Shown: one piece after another, positions 1 to 7,668 of the stretch
Layout of the letters: each line of letters starts with the position of its first letter
Position numbering within the stretch: position 1 is the first letter of the stretch
Source: Pullilachnospira_A gallistercoris
GTDB lineage: Bacteria > Bacillota > Clostridia > Lachnospirales > Lachnospiraceae
Assembly: GCA_018712125.1 (NCBI GenBank)
Contig: DVHM01000120.1
Span: forward strand, 1-11,681
Direction: 5' to 3'
DNA length: 11,681 nt
Notes under the pieces: model-generated
Told to the model about the DNA's origin: nothing
Databases searched by the model: none
What the model saw: the letters and a program-made list of their open reading frames with translations, nothing else
Program-made: the position numbers and the translations under genes

Positions 1-1605
1 GATCTTCTCGGGGTGGAGAGGGAGTATATTACCATGACCCTGGATGAGATGATCCGGCAGAAGGATGTGATTGTGGAGGACGAGGCCATCTATCTGCCGC
101 CTTTCTTCTTCTCCGAGCGGGGAACGGCGCTGCGCCTGGCCCGCCTGCTCTGTTACGCCGGAAGCGTCCGGGTAAAGAGAGAAGGGCTGGGGGAGCGGAT
201 TTCCCGGGAGACCGGCATGCGCTACGATGATACTCAGATGAGGGCCATCGAGGAGGCTGTCTCCGGCAAGGTGTTCATCCTGACCGGCGGTCCGGGCACC
301 GGCAAGACCACCACGACCCTGGGGATCATTACGGCTTTCCGGGAGGCTGGGGCGAAGGTGCTCCTGGCGGCGCCCACGGGCAGGGCGGCCAAACGGCTCT
401 CCGAGGCCACCGATATGGAGGCAAAAACCATCCACCGGCTGCTGGAATTCAAGCCGCCGGAGGGGTATCAGAAAAACGAGGAGCATCCCCTGGAGGGAGA
501 TGTGCTGATCGTGGATGAGTGTTCCATGATCGACATCATGCTGATGTACAATCTGCTGAAGGCGGTGCCCGACGCCATGACCCTGATCCTGGTGGGGGAT
601 GTGGATCAGCTTCCCAGCGTGGGCGCGGGAAATGTGCTGGCGGATCTTCTGGATTCCGGCATCGTGCCCTCCCTTCGCCTGAACAAAATTTTCCGTCAGG
701 CCCAGGGCAGCCGTATCATCTTAAACGCCCACAGGATCAATCGGGGCGAGCCCATCGACCTGCGGGGCGGAAAGGACGCCGATTTCTTTTTCGCGGCGAA
801 GGAGACGCCGGAGGAGGCGGCGGATCTGGTGGTCAGATATTTTTCGGAAAATCTCCCCAGATACTATCATGTCTCCCCGCTGCGGGATATTCAGATCCTG
901 ACGCCCATGCAGCGGGGTGTGCTGGGGGCCGTCAACCTGAATCAGCGGCTGCAGGCAGCCATGAATCCCACCCGGATTCTGCTGCGCAGAGGTGGGACGG
1001 AGTACCGGCTCCACGACAAGGTCATGCAGATCCGCAACGACTATGACAAGGAAGTGTTCAACGGAGATATCGGGTTTATCTGCCGGGTGGACACGGAGGA
1101 ACGGGAGCTGACCGTGGACTTTGAGGGAAGAGAGGTCGTCTACGATGTGTCGGAACTGGACGAACTGTCGCTGGCCTACGCCACCACGATCCACAAGGCC
1201 CAGGGCAGCGAGTATCCGATTGTGATCCTGCCTTTCATGATGACCCACTATGTGATGCTTCAGCGAAATCTGCTCTACACCGGGGTGACCCGGGCGAAGA
1301 AGATTCTGGTTATTGTGGGGGAGAAACGGGCGGTCTCCTATGCCATCCGCAACAACAGGGCCACGGAGCGCAATACCAGGCTGGCACAGCGCCTCCGGGA
1401 CGCGGTTTCCCTGGAGACGGGTTCCGGGGAGACAGGTTCCGGGGAGACGGGTTCCCTGGAGACAGATTGCGGGAAGACACTTCCCGGAGAGGGCGCTGCC
1501 ACGGGGACCGGGATGGTTTTGCAGAGGGGAGGGCCGGTCAGGCCGGCCGAAAAAACAGGATTCGGACAGGGAAAAGGAGAAGAGGCATCGGAAACGTGCG
1601 TCTGA
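1..1605 (+). CDS. recD2: RecD2-type ATP-dependent DNA helicase, 5' truncated by window edge
   Basis: This is a superfamily 1B helicase of the RecD2/RecD-like (TraA) family, which unwinds DNA 5'-3' in repair and recombination. The frame is open to base 1 (GAT CTT CTC), so the start and roughly the first 200 residues (N-terminal helix-hairpin-helix region) are outside; the GTG at 13 is not a convincing start. Visible motifs, counting codons from base 1, are Walker A GGPGTGKT at about residue 96 (nt 286-309), Walker B VDECSM near 171, motif III GDVDQLPSVGAG, an IFRQAQGS motif, motif V TTIHKAQGSEYP and motif VI LLYTGVTRAKK, so the motor core is complete. After the core the last 65 or so residues form a low-complexity tail with a 5-residue repeat (see repeat feature), outside the conserved domain. 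The stop lies 7 nt before the diguanylate cyclase ATG, suggesting co-transcription. Family assignment is firm; RecD2 rather than a plasmid TraA-like relative is the likeliest reading. Confidence 0.93.
   Translation, partial: DLLGVEREYITMTLDEMIRQKDVIVEDEAIYLPPFFFSERGTALRLARLLCYAGSVRVKREGLGERISRETGMRYDDTQMRAIEEAVSGKVFILTGGPGTGKTTTTLGIITAFREAGAKVLLAAPTGRAAKRLSEATDMEAKTIHRLLEFKPPEGYQKNEEHPLEGDVLIVDECSMIDIMLMYNLLKAVPDAMTLILVGDVDQLPSVGAGNVLADLLDSGIVPSLRLNKIFRQAQGSRIILNAHRINRGEPIDLRGGKDADFFFAAKETPEEAADLVVRYFSENLPRYYHVSPLRDIQILTPMQRGVLGAVNLNQRLQAAMNPTRILLRRGGTEYRLHDKVMQIRNDYDKEVFNGDIGFICRVDTEERELTVDFEGREVVYDVSELDELSLAYATTIHKAQGSEYPIVILPFMMTHYVMLQRNLLYTGVTRAKKILVIVGEKRAVSYAIRNNRATERNTRLAQRLRDAVSLETGSGETGSGETGSLETDCGKTLPGEGAATGTGMVLQRGGPVRPAEKTGFGQGKGEEASETCV
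1405..1494 (+). repeat. Short in-frame tandem repeat, 15-bp unit, in the helicase tail
   Basis: Six consecutive 15-base units start at 1405, 1420, 1435, 1450, 1465 and 1480, in phase with the reading frame. The core unit reads GGTTCCGGGGAGACA (Gly-Ser-Gly-Glu-Thr). The second and third units are almost identical, the first and fourth read CTG for the GGG codon, and the fifth and sixth are decayed. Because the unit is a multiple of three, copy-number change would lengthen or shorten the protein tail without a frameshift. Confidence 0.85.
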
Positions 1606-1612
1606 GATCGAT

Positions 1613-3541
1613 ATGAATAAGAACAGAGAGAAGTTACATTGGCATAGATCCTTGGTGGTTACCGTTATATTGATCCTTCTGATGGTGGCAGCTTCCTTCG
1701 TGATTACCGGGTGGATCAGCCGGGAGGAGGAGGAACGCAGTTTTACGCGCCTGCGGCAGGAGGCAGGACAGGTGGCCGGAAGAATCGAGGAGATGACAGA
1801 GACGGACAGGGCACAGTTGGAGGAGATCGCCACAGTTGTTGCCCGATACGGAGACTTTATGGATGCGCAGATGTGGGATCTGCTGGACTCCTATGTGGCG
1901 CCGGGAATGATTTCCCGCCTGGAACTTCTGCTTCCGGATGATACGCTGCTCACTACGGGAGGCCGGCGGGAGGAGACCGGCGGCCAGATTTCCTTTGCCG
2001 AGGAGGCGGCGCAGGGGGAGCATATTTCCGCCAGGGAAAAAGATTTCACGGAAGACGGCGGTTATGTGGTGCGTCACTATGTCCCGGTTATCCGGGATGG
2101 CGAGACGGTGGCAATGATCTCCGGGGTGGTGGAACTGGCGGATTTGCCCAACACCATCGGGATGGAGCCCTATGAAGGCCAGGCAGCCCTCTATCTGATC
2201 GAGGGGGAAACCGGCGATTTTCTGATGGATACCTGGCATGGAGAGACCGGGGGGAATATCTGGGCTCTGGGAGAGCGGAAAATGGCGCCGGGATATGATC
2301 ACGAAACGCTGAAGGAAGGTCTCACAGAGGGGAGGACAGCCTATGTGGTGTTCGACTCACAGACTACCGGGGAGCAGCTCTATTTCTATTATCAGCCGGT
2401 AGGGGTCAACGACTGGCGGATTGCCCTGTCCGTGCCGGAGAGCGTGGTGTTCTCCTCAGCCCGGGAAATCCAGAGCCTGTTTCGCGTATTCCTGGCTTTT
2501 GAGGCCATCTGTTTCTTCCTGTATTTTCTGTGGATGGTTTTCTATGTGCGCAGTGTAACTGACGAAAAGCAGCGTCAGCTGGACACGATCCATCACATTT
2601 ATGATGTGGAAAAACTGCTGTTCAATGCCCATGAAAACAGGGAAAATCTGAGCCAGGCCCTGGAAAAGATTTCCGGGATCATCGGCGCCAAACGGATGAT
2701 GTTCTGGCTCTGTGACGGGGATACGGTCAGGAACGTCTGCCTGTGGAAACAGACGCAGGACGTAAAGGAGCAGCAGAGTGCCGCGAGGGAAAGCATCAAA
2801 GACGGCAAGCGGGAAAGTGAGGGAGATGGCGACCGGGCTCTCGGAGAGCGCATACTGGCATATTTTGAGCGGGAAACGAGAACTTTTCATGAGGACAGTG
2901 TCACAGCAGTCCCGGTCAGAGATACGGAGGGCAAAGTCTGCGGGATCCTGGCGGCTGAGGGGGCAAGGAATATATCGGGGGGAAACACTTCCGAGACAGC
3001 CATGTTAAAGAGCCTGGAATTCAGCTTTGGCATGTTCTGCCAGAACCTGCAGACGTATCGGGTCATGCGGGAACAGGGCGAGATGGATTTTCTGACCGGG
3101 CTTTCCAACCGGAACCGTTTTGAAGTGGATCTCGCGGAGTTTGCGAAGGAGGATCATGAGCGGATGGCCTGCATTTACATCGATGTCAACGGTCTCCACG
3201 AACGGAACAACAGTGAAGGCCACGAGGCGGGAGACCGGATGCTCAAGGCAGTGGCGGAGCAGATTCGGTCGAGGTTCGGCGAGCGCTACTGCTACCGGAT
3301 TGGCGGGGACGAATTTGTTGTCTTTACTCTGGGGATGCCCGAGGAGATGGTAAAACAGCTGGCGGAAGAACTGGAGAAAGCGCTGGAAAAGGACGGTATC
3401 TATGTCTCTGTGGGACTGTGTTGGAAAGAGAAGGTGTCCATTATAGATCCCTTCGTCCGGTCGGCGGAAAAACAGATGTACGCCGCCAAGAAAAAATTCT
3501 ATGAACAGGAGGCTCATGACCGGCGACGTTTTCGGAAATGA
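1613..3541 (+). CDS. Membrane diguanylate cyclase (extracellular sensor - GAF-like - GGDEF)
   Basis: This gene is predicted to make cyclic di-GMP from two GTP. The 642-residue protein has a transmembrane helix at about 14-35, an extracellular Cache-sized sensor region at about 36-289, a second helix at about 290-312, a GAF-like region at about 330-480 and a C-terminal GGDEF domain opened by DFLTGLSNRNRF. The signature GGDEF is intact at 564-568. Upstream, the nucleotide/metal motif reads DVNGLHERNNSEGHEAGD: the first Asp, the guanine-contacting Asn and the final GD are kept, but the usual DxDxFK is changed to DVNGLH. No RxxD inhibitory site is present five residues before GGDEF (the tetrapeptide there is FGER), so product inhibition at that site is unlikely. 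The frame is open far upstream into the helicase gene, but ATG 1613 places the first helix correctly at the N-terminus. Its ribosome site is weak, which fits translational coupling to the helicase stop. Signal and ligand are unknown. Confidence 0.88.
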   Translation: MNKNREKLHWHRSLVVTVILILLMVAASFVITGWISREEEERSFTRLRQEAGQVAGRIEEMTETDRAQLEEIATVVARYGDFMDAQMWDLLDSYVAPGMISRLELLLPDDTLLTTGGRREETGGQISFAEEAAQGEHISAREKDFTEDGGYVVRHYVPVIRDGETVAMISGVVELADLPNTIGMEPYEGQAALYLIEGETGDFLMDTWHGETGGNIWALGERKMAPGYDHETLKEGLTEGRTAYVVFDSQTTGEQLYFYYQPVGVNDWRIALSVPESVVFSSAREIQSLFRVFLAFEAICFFLYFLWMVFYVRSVTDEKQRQLDTIHHIYDVEKLLFNAHENRENLSQALEKISGIIGAKRMMFWLCDGDTVRNVCLWKQTQDVKEQQSAARESIKDGKRESEGDGDRALGERILAYFERETRTFHEDSVTAVPVRDTEGKVCGILAAEGARNISGGNTSETAMLKSLEFSFGMFCQNLQTYRVMREQGEMDFLTGLSNRNRFEVDLAEFAKEDHERMACIYIDVNGLHERNNSEGHEAGDRMLKAVAEQIRSRFGERYCYRIGGDEFVVFTLGMPEEMVKQLAEELEKALEKDGIYVSVGLCWKEKVSIIDPFVRSAEKQMYAAKKKFYEQEAHDRRRFRK

Positions 3542-3570
3542 TATATCAGAAGGAAAAGGAGGAACAGAAA

Positions 3571-4242
3571 ATGGATGAAAGAGCGATGAATTGTCTGACT
3601 TACGGTTTGTTTGTGCTGACAGCCCGCAGAGGAGAGAAGGACAACGGGTGTATCGTCAACACGGTGCAGCAGGTGACGGCCCAGCCGAACCGGATCGGTG
3701 TGGCGGTCAACAAGCTGAATTTTACCCACGACATGATCATGGATACCGGCGTATTCAACGTGTCGATTATCAGTGAGAGCGCGGAGTTTGCCCTGTTTCA
3801 GCGGTTCGGTTTTCAGTCGGGACGGGATGTGGACAAGTTTGACGGTTTTTCGGCCTGGAAGGAGGCAAAAAACGGTGTGCGCTACATCACGGCGGGTGTC
3901 AACGCGTATCTTGGCGCAAAGGTGGTACAGACGCTGGATCTGGGAACCCACACGCTGTTTGTGGCGGATGTGACGGAGATGGAGGTTATCGGCCGGGAGC
4001 CATCGGCTACCTACGGATACTATCATGCCCATATCAAGCCACAGCCGGGGCAGAGCACTGCGGGTCAGAAGACAAAGGGAGGGGAGGATGAATTCGGAGA
4101 GGACGCAAAATCCGCCGGGAAAAAGACCGTTTGGCGGTGTAAAATCTGCGGGTACGAGTATGTGGGAGAAGAACTTCCCGAAGACTATATCTGCCCGATC
4201 TGCAAGCATCCCGCGTCGGATTTTGAAAAGGTTGTCGAGTAG
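3571..4242 (+). CDS. hrb: Flavin reductase-rubredoxin fusion, high-molecular-weight rubredoxin (Hrb)-like
   Basis: This is a 223-residue soluble redox protein with two parts. Residues 1 to about 155 form an FMN-binding flavin reductase/flavoredoxin domain (LTYGLFVLTA, NGCIVNT, NKLNFTHDMI). After a charged linker, residues 188-223 form a rubredoxin module with Cys190-x2-Cys193 (CKIC) and Cys208-x2-Cys211 (CPIC), enough for one Fe(Cys)4 centre. The same fusion is known as Hrb of acetogenic clostridia such as Moorella, where it passes electrons from NAD(P)H to the flavodiiron protein FprA for O2 or NO reduction. That role is an inference here because no flavodiiron gene is visible in the window. 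ATG 3571 is chosen over the in-frame ATG at 3538 because AAAGGAGG lies at 3555-3562, 8 nt before it. The gene follows the diguanylate cyclase by 29 nt and is probably in the same transcript. Confidence 0.88.
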   Translation: MDERAMNCLTYGLFVLTARRGEKDNGCIVNTVQQVTAQPNRIGVAVNKLNFTHDMIMDTGVFNVSIISESAEFALFQRFGFQSGRDVDKFDGFSAWKEAKNGVRYITAGVNAYLGAKVVQTLDLGTHTLFVADVTEMEVIGREPSATYGYYHAHIKPQPGQSTAGQKTKGGEDEFGEDAKSAGKKTVWRCKICGYEYVGEELPEDYICPICKHPASDFEKVVE

Positions 4243-4246
4243 ATCC

Positions 4247-4275
4247 TGTACATGGATGAAGGGATCTGGTATAAT
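4247..4275 (+). promoter_or_regulatory. Extended -10 promoter for the OYE-aconitase X operon
   Basis: TGTACA (4247-4252, four of six matches to TTGACA) is followed by a 17-base spacer and a perfect TATAAT (4270-4275) preceded by TGG, i.e. an extended -10 TGnTATAAT. Transcription should begin near 4282, giving a leader of about 28 nt before ATG 4310. A perfect 6-base inverted repeat, AGATCC (4241-4246) and GGATCT (4262-4267), brackets the -35 and spacer and could be an operator. A small TTTAG/CTAAA hairpin (4285-4297) abuts the ribosome site AAAGGAGG (4295-4302). Confidence 0.75.
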
Positions 4276-4309
4276 AAAACCATATTTAGTTGCTAAAGGA
4301 GGATGTTAT

Positions 4310-6367
4310 ATGGATGCGAGACTGGAACCCTTGTTTACGCCCTGGCGAATCGGGAATTGCGAGATCAAGAATCGCATTGTGCTGACGTCTATGGGAGGTA
4401 CCGACCTGTTCGGATGGATGGAGAAAAACCATTTTGACAAGGATGGGGCGCGCTTTATCATGGAGGTGGCGAAAAACAACGCCGGGCTTGTACTGCCGGG
4501 CTGCCAGCCGGTGTACAATCCCATGTTCGGCCAGTGGCTCCACAAAAATAAAAAGATGTATCAGGATCTGAAGGAGTGGATGCCGGAGTTTCACAAGACC
4601 GGCGCCAAACTGTTTGTGCAGCTCACAGCCGGTTTCGGGCGTTCCTTTACCATCAGTGAGCTGATGGAGACACTCTACACCAACAAGGCTCTGCGGGTGT
4701 TGTCCAAACCCTTTATGGATCTGGACAAGATTACAGCCACAGCCAGCCCGTCCCCCAACCGCTGGTCTGACAAAGTGCCGTCACGGGAGATGACGGTGGC
4801 GGAGATCCAGGAGTTTGTGGACGCCTTCGCCGAGACCGCGAAGCTTCTGCAGGACGCGGGTGTGGACGGCGTGGAGATCCATGCGGTTCATGAGGGATAT
4901 CTGCTGGATCAGTTTACCCTGCGGTACGTGAACCACCGCACAGACAAGTACGGCGGTTCCTTTGAGAACCGTTACCGCTTCCCGGTGGAGATTGTTCAGG
5001 CCATCAAGAAGGCATGTGGCAAGGATTTTCCGGTGTCGCTGCGCTATAGCGTGATTTCCAAGACGAAAGGTTTCCGGCAGGGAGCGCTGCCGGGGGAAGA
5101 GTACACGGAAGTGGGCAGGGATATGGAGGAGTCCGAGCGGGCGGCAAAGTATCTCCAGGATGCCGGCTACGACATGTTAAACTGCGACAACGGGACCTAC
5201 GACGCCTGGTACTGGGCGCACCCGCCTATCTATATGCCGGAAAACTGCAATCTCGAGGATGTGGAGCACATCCGCAACTTTGTGGATATTCCTGTGGTGT
5301 GCGCGGGACGGCTGGACCCGCGGGTGGCGGCCGACGCCATCGCGGAGGGCAAGCTGGACGGCGCCGGATTTGCCCGTCAGTTTCTGGCGGATCAGGCCTG
5401 GGTTACCAAGATGATGGAGGGGCGGGAGGAGGATATCCGTCCCTGCATCCTCTGCCACAATGGCTGTTTCAACATGTGTCACTACAAGGGTGTGCCGAAC
5501 GATCAGGATTTGAGTGACAGTCTGCATCTTTCCAGATGCGCGGTCAACGCTGAGACCATGCAGTGGAAGAAGCATTACATTCAGCCTGCGGCGGTCAGCA
5601 GGAGAGTACATATCATCGGCGGCGGTATCGGCGGAATGGAGGCTGCGAGAGTATTGAAACTGCGGGGGCATAAGCCTGTGATTCACGAGAAGGGAAGCCA
5701 GCTGGGCGGCACTTTCATCGCAGCCAGCGCCGAGTCCTACAAGGGCAAACTCCGCCAGTTGCTGGCATGGTACCGCCGGCAGATGGAGCAGATGGAGATC
5801 GAGGTGCATCTGAACGAGGAAATTTCCGGGACGGAACAGTTTGGCAGCGATCCGGTCATCATCGCCACAGGGGCGGTGCCGCGGCTCCCGAAAAATGTTC
5901 CGGGCTATGAGCGTATGATCGAGGCCTGCGACTATCTGAATGGTGCGGAGGTAGGCGAGACGGTAGCCGTCATCGGCGGCGGACTGACCGGATGTGAGAT
6001 CGCCTACGAGCTGGCGCTGCAGGGGAAGAAGCCGGTCATCGTGGAGATGAAGGATGATCTGATCGCGCAGAAGGGTGTCTGCCTGGCCAACAGCTCTTAC
6101 CTGAGGGAATGGTTCGCCCTGCACAAGATACCGGTTTATCTGGAGACGACGTTGAAGGAGGTCGGGGAAAAGGCCATCGTCTGCCGCGGCAAGGATGGAA
6201 CCGAGACGGAGATTCCCTGCGATTCCGTCATCAGCTCCATCGGATATATTCCCAATCCGCTGCGGGCGAAAGGAAAGAACGTCTATCTGATCGGGGACTG
6301 CGACAAAGTCGGAAATTTACGGACCGTCATCTGGAGCGCGTACGAGGCGGCCATGAAAATCAAGTAG
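4310..6367 (+). CDS. Old-yellow-enzyme ene-reductase with 4Fe-4S and FAD/NAD domains (enoate/2,4-dienoyl-CoA reductase type)
   Basis: This 685-residue protein has the FMN barrel, Fe-S linker and FAD/NAD(P)H module layout of 2,4-dienoyl-CoA reductase, enoate reductases and the bile-acid enzymes BaiCD/BaiH. NADH electrons pass through FAD and the cluster to FMN, which reduces an activated C=C. The barrel spans about 1-370, with the active-site stretch EIHAVHEGYLLDQF (His191, His194, Tyr197) and HRTDKYGGSFENRYRF. Cluster cysteines are Cys379-x2-Cys382-x3-Cys386 and, after an unusually long gap, Cys410 in RCAVN; an extra Cys390 lies between. Dinucleotide sites are GGGIGG at 437-442 and GGGLTG at 556-561, and IGDCDKVGNLRT near the end closes the FAD fold. 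ATG 4310 has AAAGGAGG 7 nt upstream; the longer frame running back into the previous gene is not used. It heads the operon with both aconitase X subunits, so its substrate may be their unsaturated product. Exact substrate (enoate, steroid or other) cannot be told. Confidence 0.9.
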   Translation: MDARLEPLFTPWRIGNCEIKNRIVLTSMGGTDLFGWMEKNHFDKDGARFIMEVAKNNAGLVLPGCQPVYNPMFGQWLHKNKKMYQDLKEWMPEFHKTGAKLFVQLTAGFGRSFTISELMETLYTNKALRVLSKPFMDLDKITATASPSPNRWSDKVPSREMTVAEIQEFVDAFAETAKLLQDAGVDGVEIHAVHEGYLLDQFTLRYVNHRTDKYGGSFENRYRFPVEIVQAIKKACGKDFPVSLRYSVISKTKGFRQGALPGEEYTEVGRDMEESERAAKYLQDAGYDMLNCDNGTYDAWYWAHPPIYMPENCNLEDVEHIRNFVDIPVVCAGRLDPRVAADAIAEGKLDGAGFARQFLADQAWVTKMMEGREEDIRPCILCHNGCFNMCHYKGVPNDQDLSDSLHLSRCAVNAETMQWKKHYIQPAAVSRRVHIIGGGIGGMEAARVLKLRGHKPVIHEKGSQLGGTFIAASAESYKGKLRQLLAWYRRQMEQMEIEVHLNEEISGTEQFGSDPVIIATGAVPRLPKNVPGYERMIEACDYLNGAEVGETVAVIGGGLTGCEIAYELALQGKKPVIVEMKDDLIAQKGVCLANSSYLREWFALHKIPVYLETTLKEVGEKAIVCRGKDGTETEIPCDSVISSIGYIPNPLRAKGKNVYLIGDCDKVGNLRTVIWSAYEAAMKIK

Positions 6368-6379
6368 GAGGTGTGATGG

Positions 6380-7666
6380 ATGTTTGAACATCATATGAAT
6401 CTCACAGAGGAACAGGATGCGATCTTAAACGGCAGCAAGGGAGATACCATGGCAAAGGTCATGGAGACCATGATCCGTTATGGGGAGCTCTTCGGCGCCA
6501 AGTCGCTGGTTCCGGTGACAAGCAAATACAATCATCTGGTAACGTCCTTCGGTTTGAAAGCCCTGGGACCGGTGTACGACCTGATGGATCAGCTGATCGA
6601 GGCGGGAGCTTTGTCAAAACAGCCCTTCTCGGCGGACCCGAGACCGTTGGACAAAAATGTGCCCAGCTCTTTCCTTCAGAATATCGTGTTTAACCATTTT
6701 ATGTACAGCAAGCAGGACTTCTATGAGGGACAGCTCCGGAAGCTGGGCCTCATGGAAAAGGACGCTTTTACCTGCACCTGTTACATGGACGAGGTGGGCA
6801 ACAAACCGGAGCAGGGGGAGGTCCTCTCCTGGTCCGAGTCCTCGGCGGTAGTGTACGCCAACTCCGTGCTGGGAGCCCGGTGCAACCGGAATTCCGGTAT
6901 CATTGATCTGATGGGGTCCGTGGTGGGGTACGTCCCCTATTTCGGTCTGCTGACCGATGAGGGCCGCAAGGCTACCTGGATTGTTGAAATCAAGACGACA
7001 AAGAAACCGGAGGCGCAGCTTCTGGGCTCCGCCATCGGCATGAAGGTCATGGAGGACGTCCCCTATATCGTCGGCCTGGATCAGTGGCTGGGCGAGCTGG
7101 ATGAGGACGCCAGAACTTACCTGAAGGATTTCGGCGCGGCCACAGCCTCCAACGGCGCGGTGGGGCTTTACCATGTGGAACATATCACGCCGGAAGCTGT
7201 GCAGCAGGGTAGGGATCTGATCGCGGAGGGCGCGAAAACCTACGTGATCGACGACGCGGAACTGCAGCGGGTCTACGACAGTTACCCGATTATCTGGAAA
7301 AAGAAGGACGCGAAGCCGAAACTCTGCTTCATGGGCTGTCCCCATATGAGCCTGAATCAGCTGATGACCTGGACCGAGCGGGTGGAACAGGGGCTGAAGG
7401 ACGCGGGAAATGACAAGGTGGTCATTCCCACCGTATTTACCGCGGCGCCGGCTGTGATCAAGAAATTTGAGGAGACGCCCTACGGGGAGCGTCTGAAAAA
7501 GACCGGCGTGATCCTCTCCTACATCTGTCCGCTGATGTACATGAATAATCCCTTGAGTACCAGCATGCCGGTTATCACATCCAGCAATAAGCTCAGGACC
7601 TATACCAGCGCCAGATATTATACGGACGATGAGATTCTGGAACAGATTACGAAGGGAGGCAGATGA
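6380..7666 (+). CDS. Aconitase X catalytic (large) subunit, DUF521 family
   Basis: The 428-residue protein matches the aconitase X catalytic domain, an Fe-S hydro-lyase separate from classical aconitase. Characterised members include bacterial cis-3-hydroxy-L-proline dehydratase and archaeal mevalonate 5-phosphate dehydratase. Family landmarks are visible: CTCYMDEVGNKP (Cys132, Cys134), GEVLSWSESSAVVYANSVLG, GARCNRNSG (Cys168), GYVPYFGLLTDEGR, MGCPHMSLNQL (Cys320) and SYICPLM (Cys383). Cluster ligands are expected among these cysteines; which ones is not decided here. ATG 6380 is favoured by AGGAGGTG at 6366-6373, six bases upstream; the in-frame ATG at 6395 is too far from it. The ribosome site overlaps the stop of the ene-reductase gene, and the gene's own stop overlaps or nearly touches the small subunit start, so the three are translated from one message. 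The split large/small arrangement is type II aconitase X. The substrate is unknown; hydroxyproline is only one option. Confidence 0.9.
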   Translation: MFEHHMNLTEEQDAILNGSKGDTMAKVMETMIRYGELFGAKSLVPVTSKYNHLVTSFGLKALGPVYDLMDQLIEAGALSKQPFSADPRPLDKNVPSSFLQNIVFNHFMYSKQDFYEGQLRKLGLMEKDAFTCTCYMDEVGNKPEQGEVLSWSESSAVVYANSVLGARCNRNSGIIDLMGSVVGYVPYFGLLTDEGRKATWIVEIKTTKKPEAQLLGSAIGMKVMEDVPYIVGLDQWLGELDEDARTYLKDFGAATASNGAVGLYHVEHITPEAVQQGRDLIAEGAKTYVIDDAELQRVYDSYPIIWKKKDAKPKLCFMGCPHMSLNQLMTWTERVEQGLKDAGNDKVVIPTVFTAAPAVIKKFEETPYGERLKKTGVILSYICPLMYMNNPLSTSMPVITSSNKLRTYTSARYYTDDEILEQITKGGR

Positions 7667-7668
7667 TC

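Noticed and set aside
1313..1612. N-terminal extension of the diguanylate cyclase by 100 residues
   Set aside because: It overlaps the helicase tail out of frame, is Arg/Pro/Gly-rich low complexity, and would bury the first membrane helix inside the protein.
721..1833. Long minus-strand open frame of 370 codons opposite the helicase and cyclase genes
   Set aside because: It spans the end of one clear gene and the start of another, has no recognisable domain and is a GC-rich shadow of the + strand genes.
4025..4309. N-terminal extension of the ene-reductase by 95 residues
   Set aside because: It overlaps the rubredoxin module of the preceding gene in another frame; ATG 4310 has a strong ribosome site and its own promoter.
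5177..6124. Minus-strand open frame of 315 codons
   Set aside because: It lies wholly inside the ene-reductase gene, is rich in His/Leu/Arg as antisense frames are, and shows no domain.
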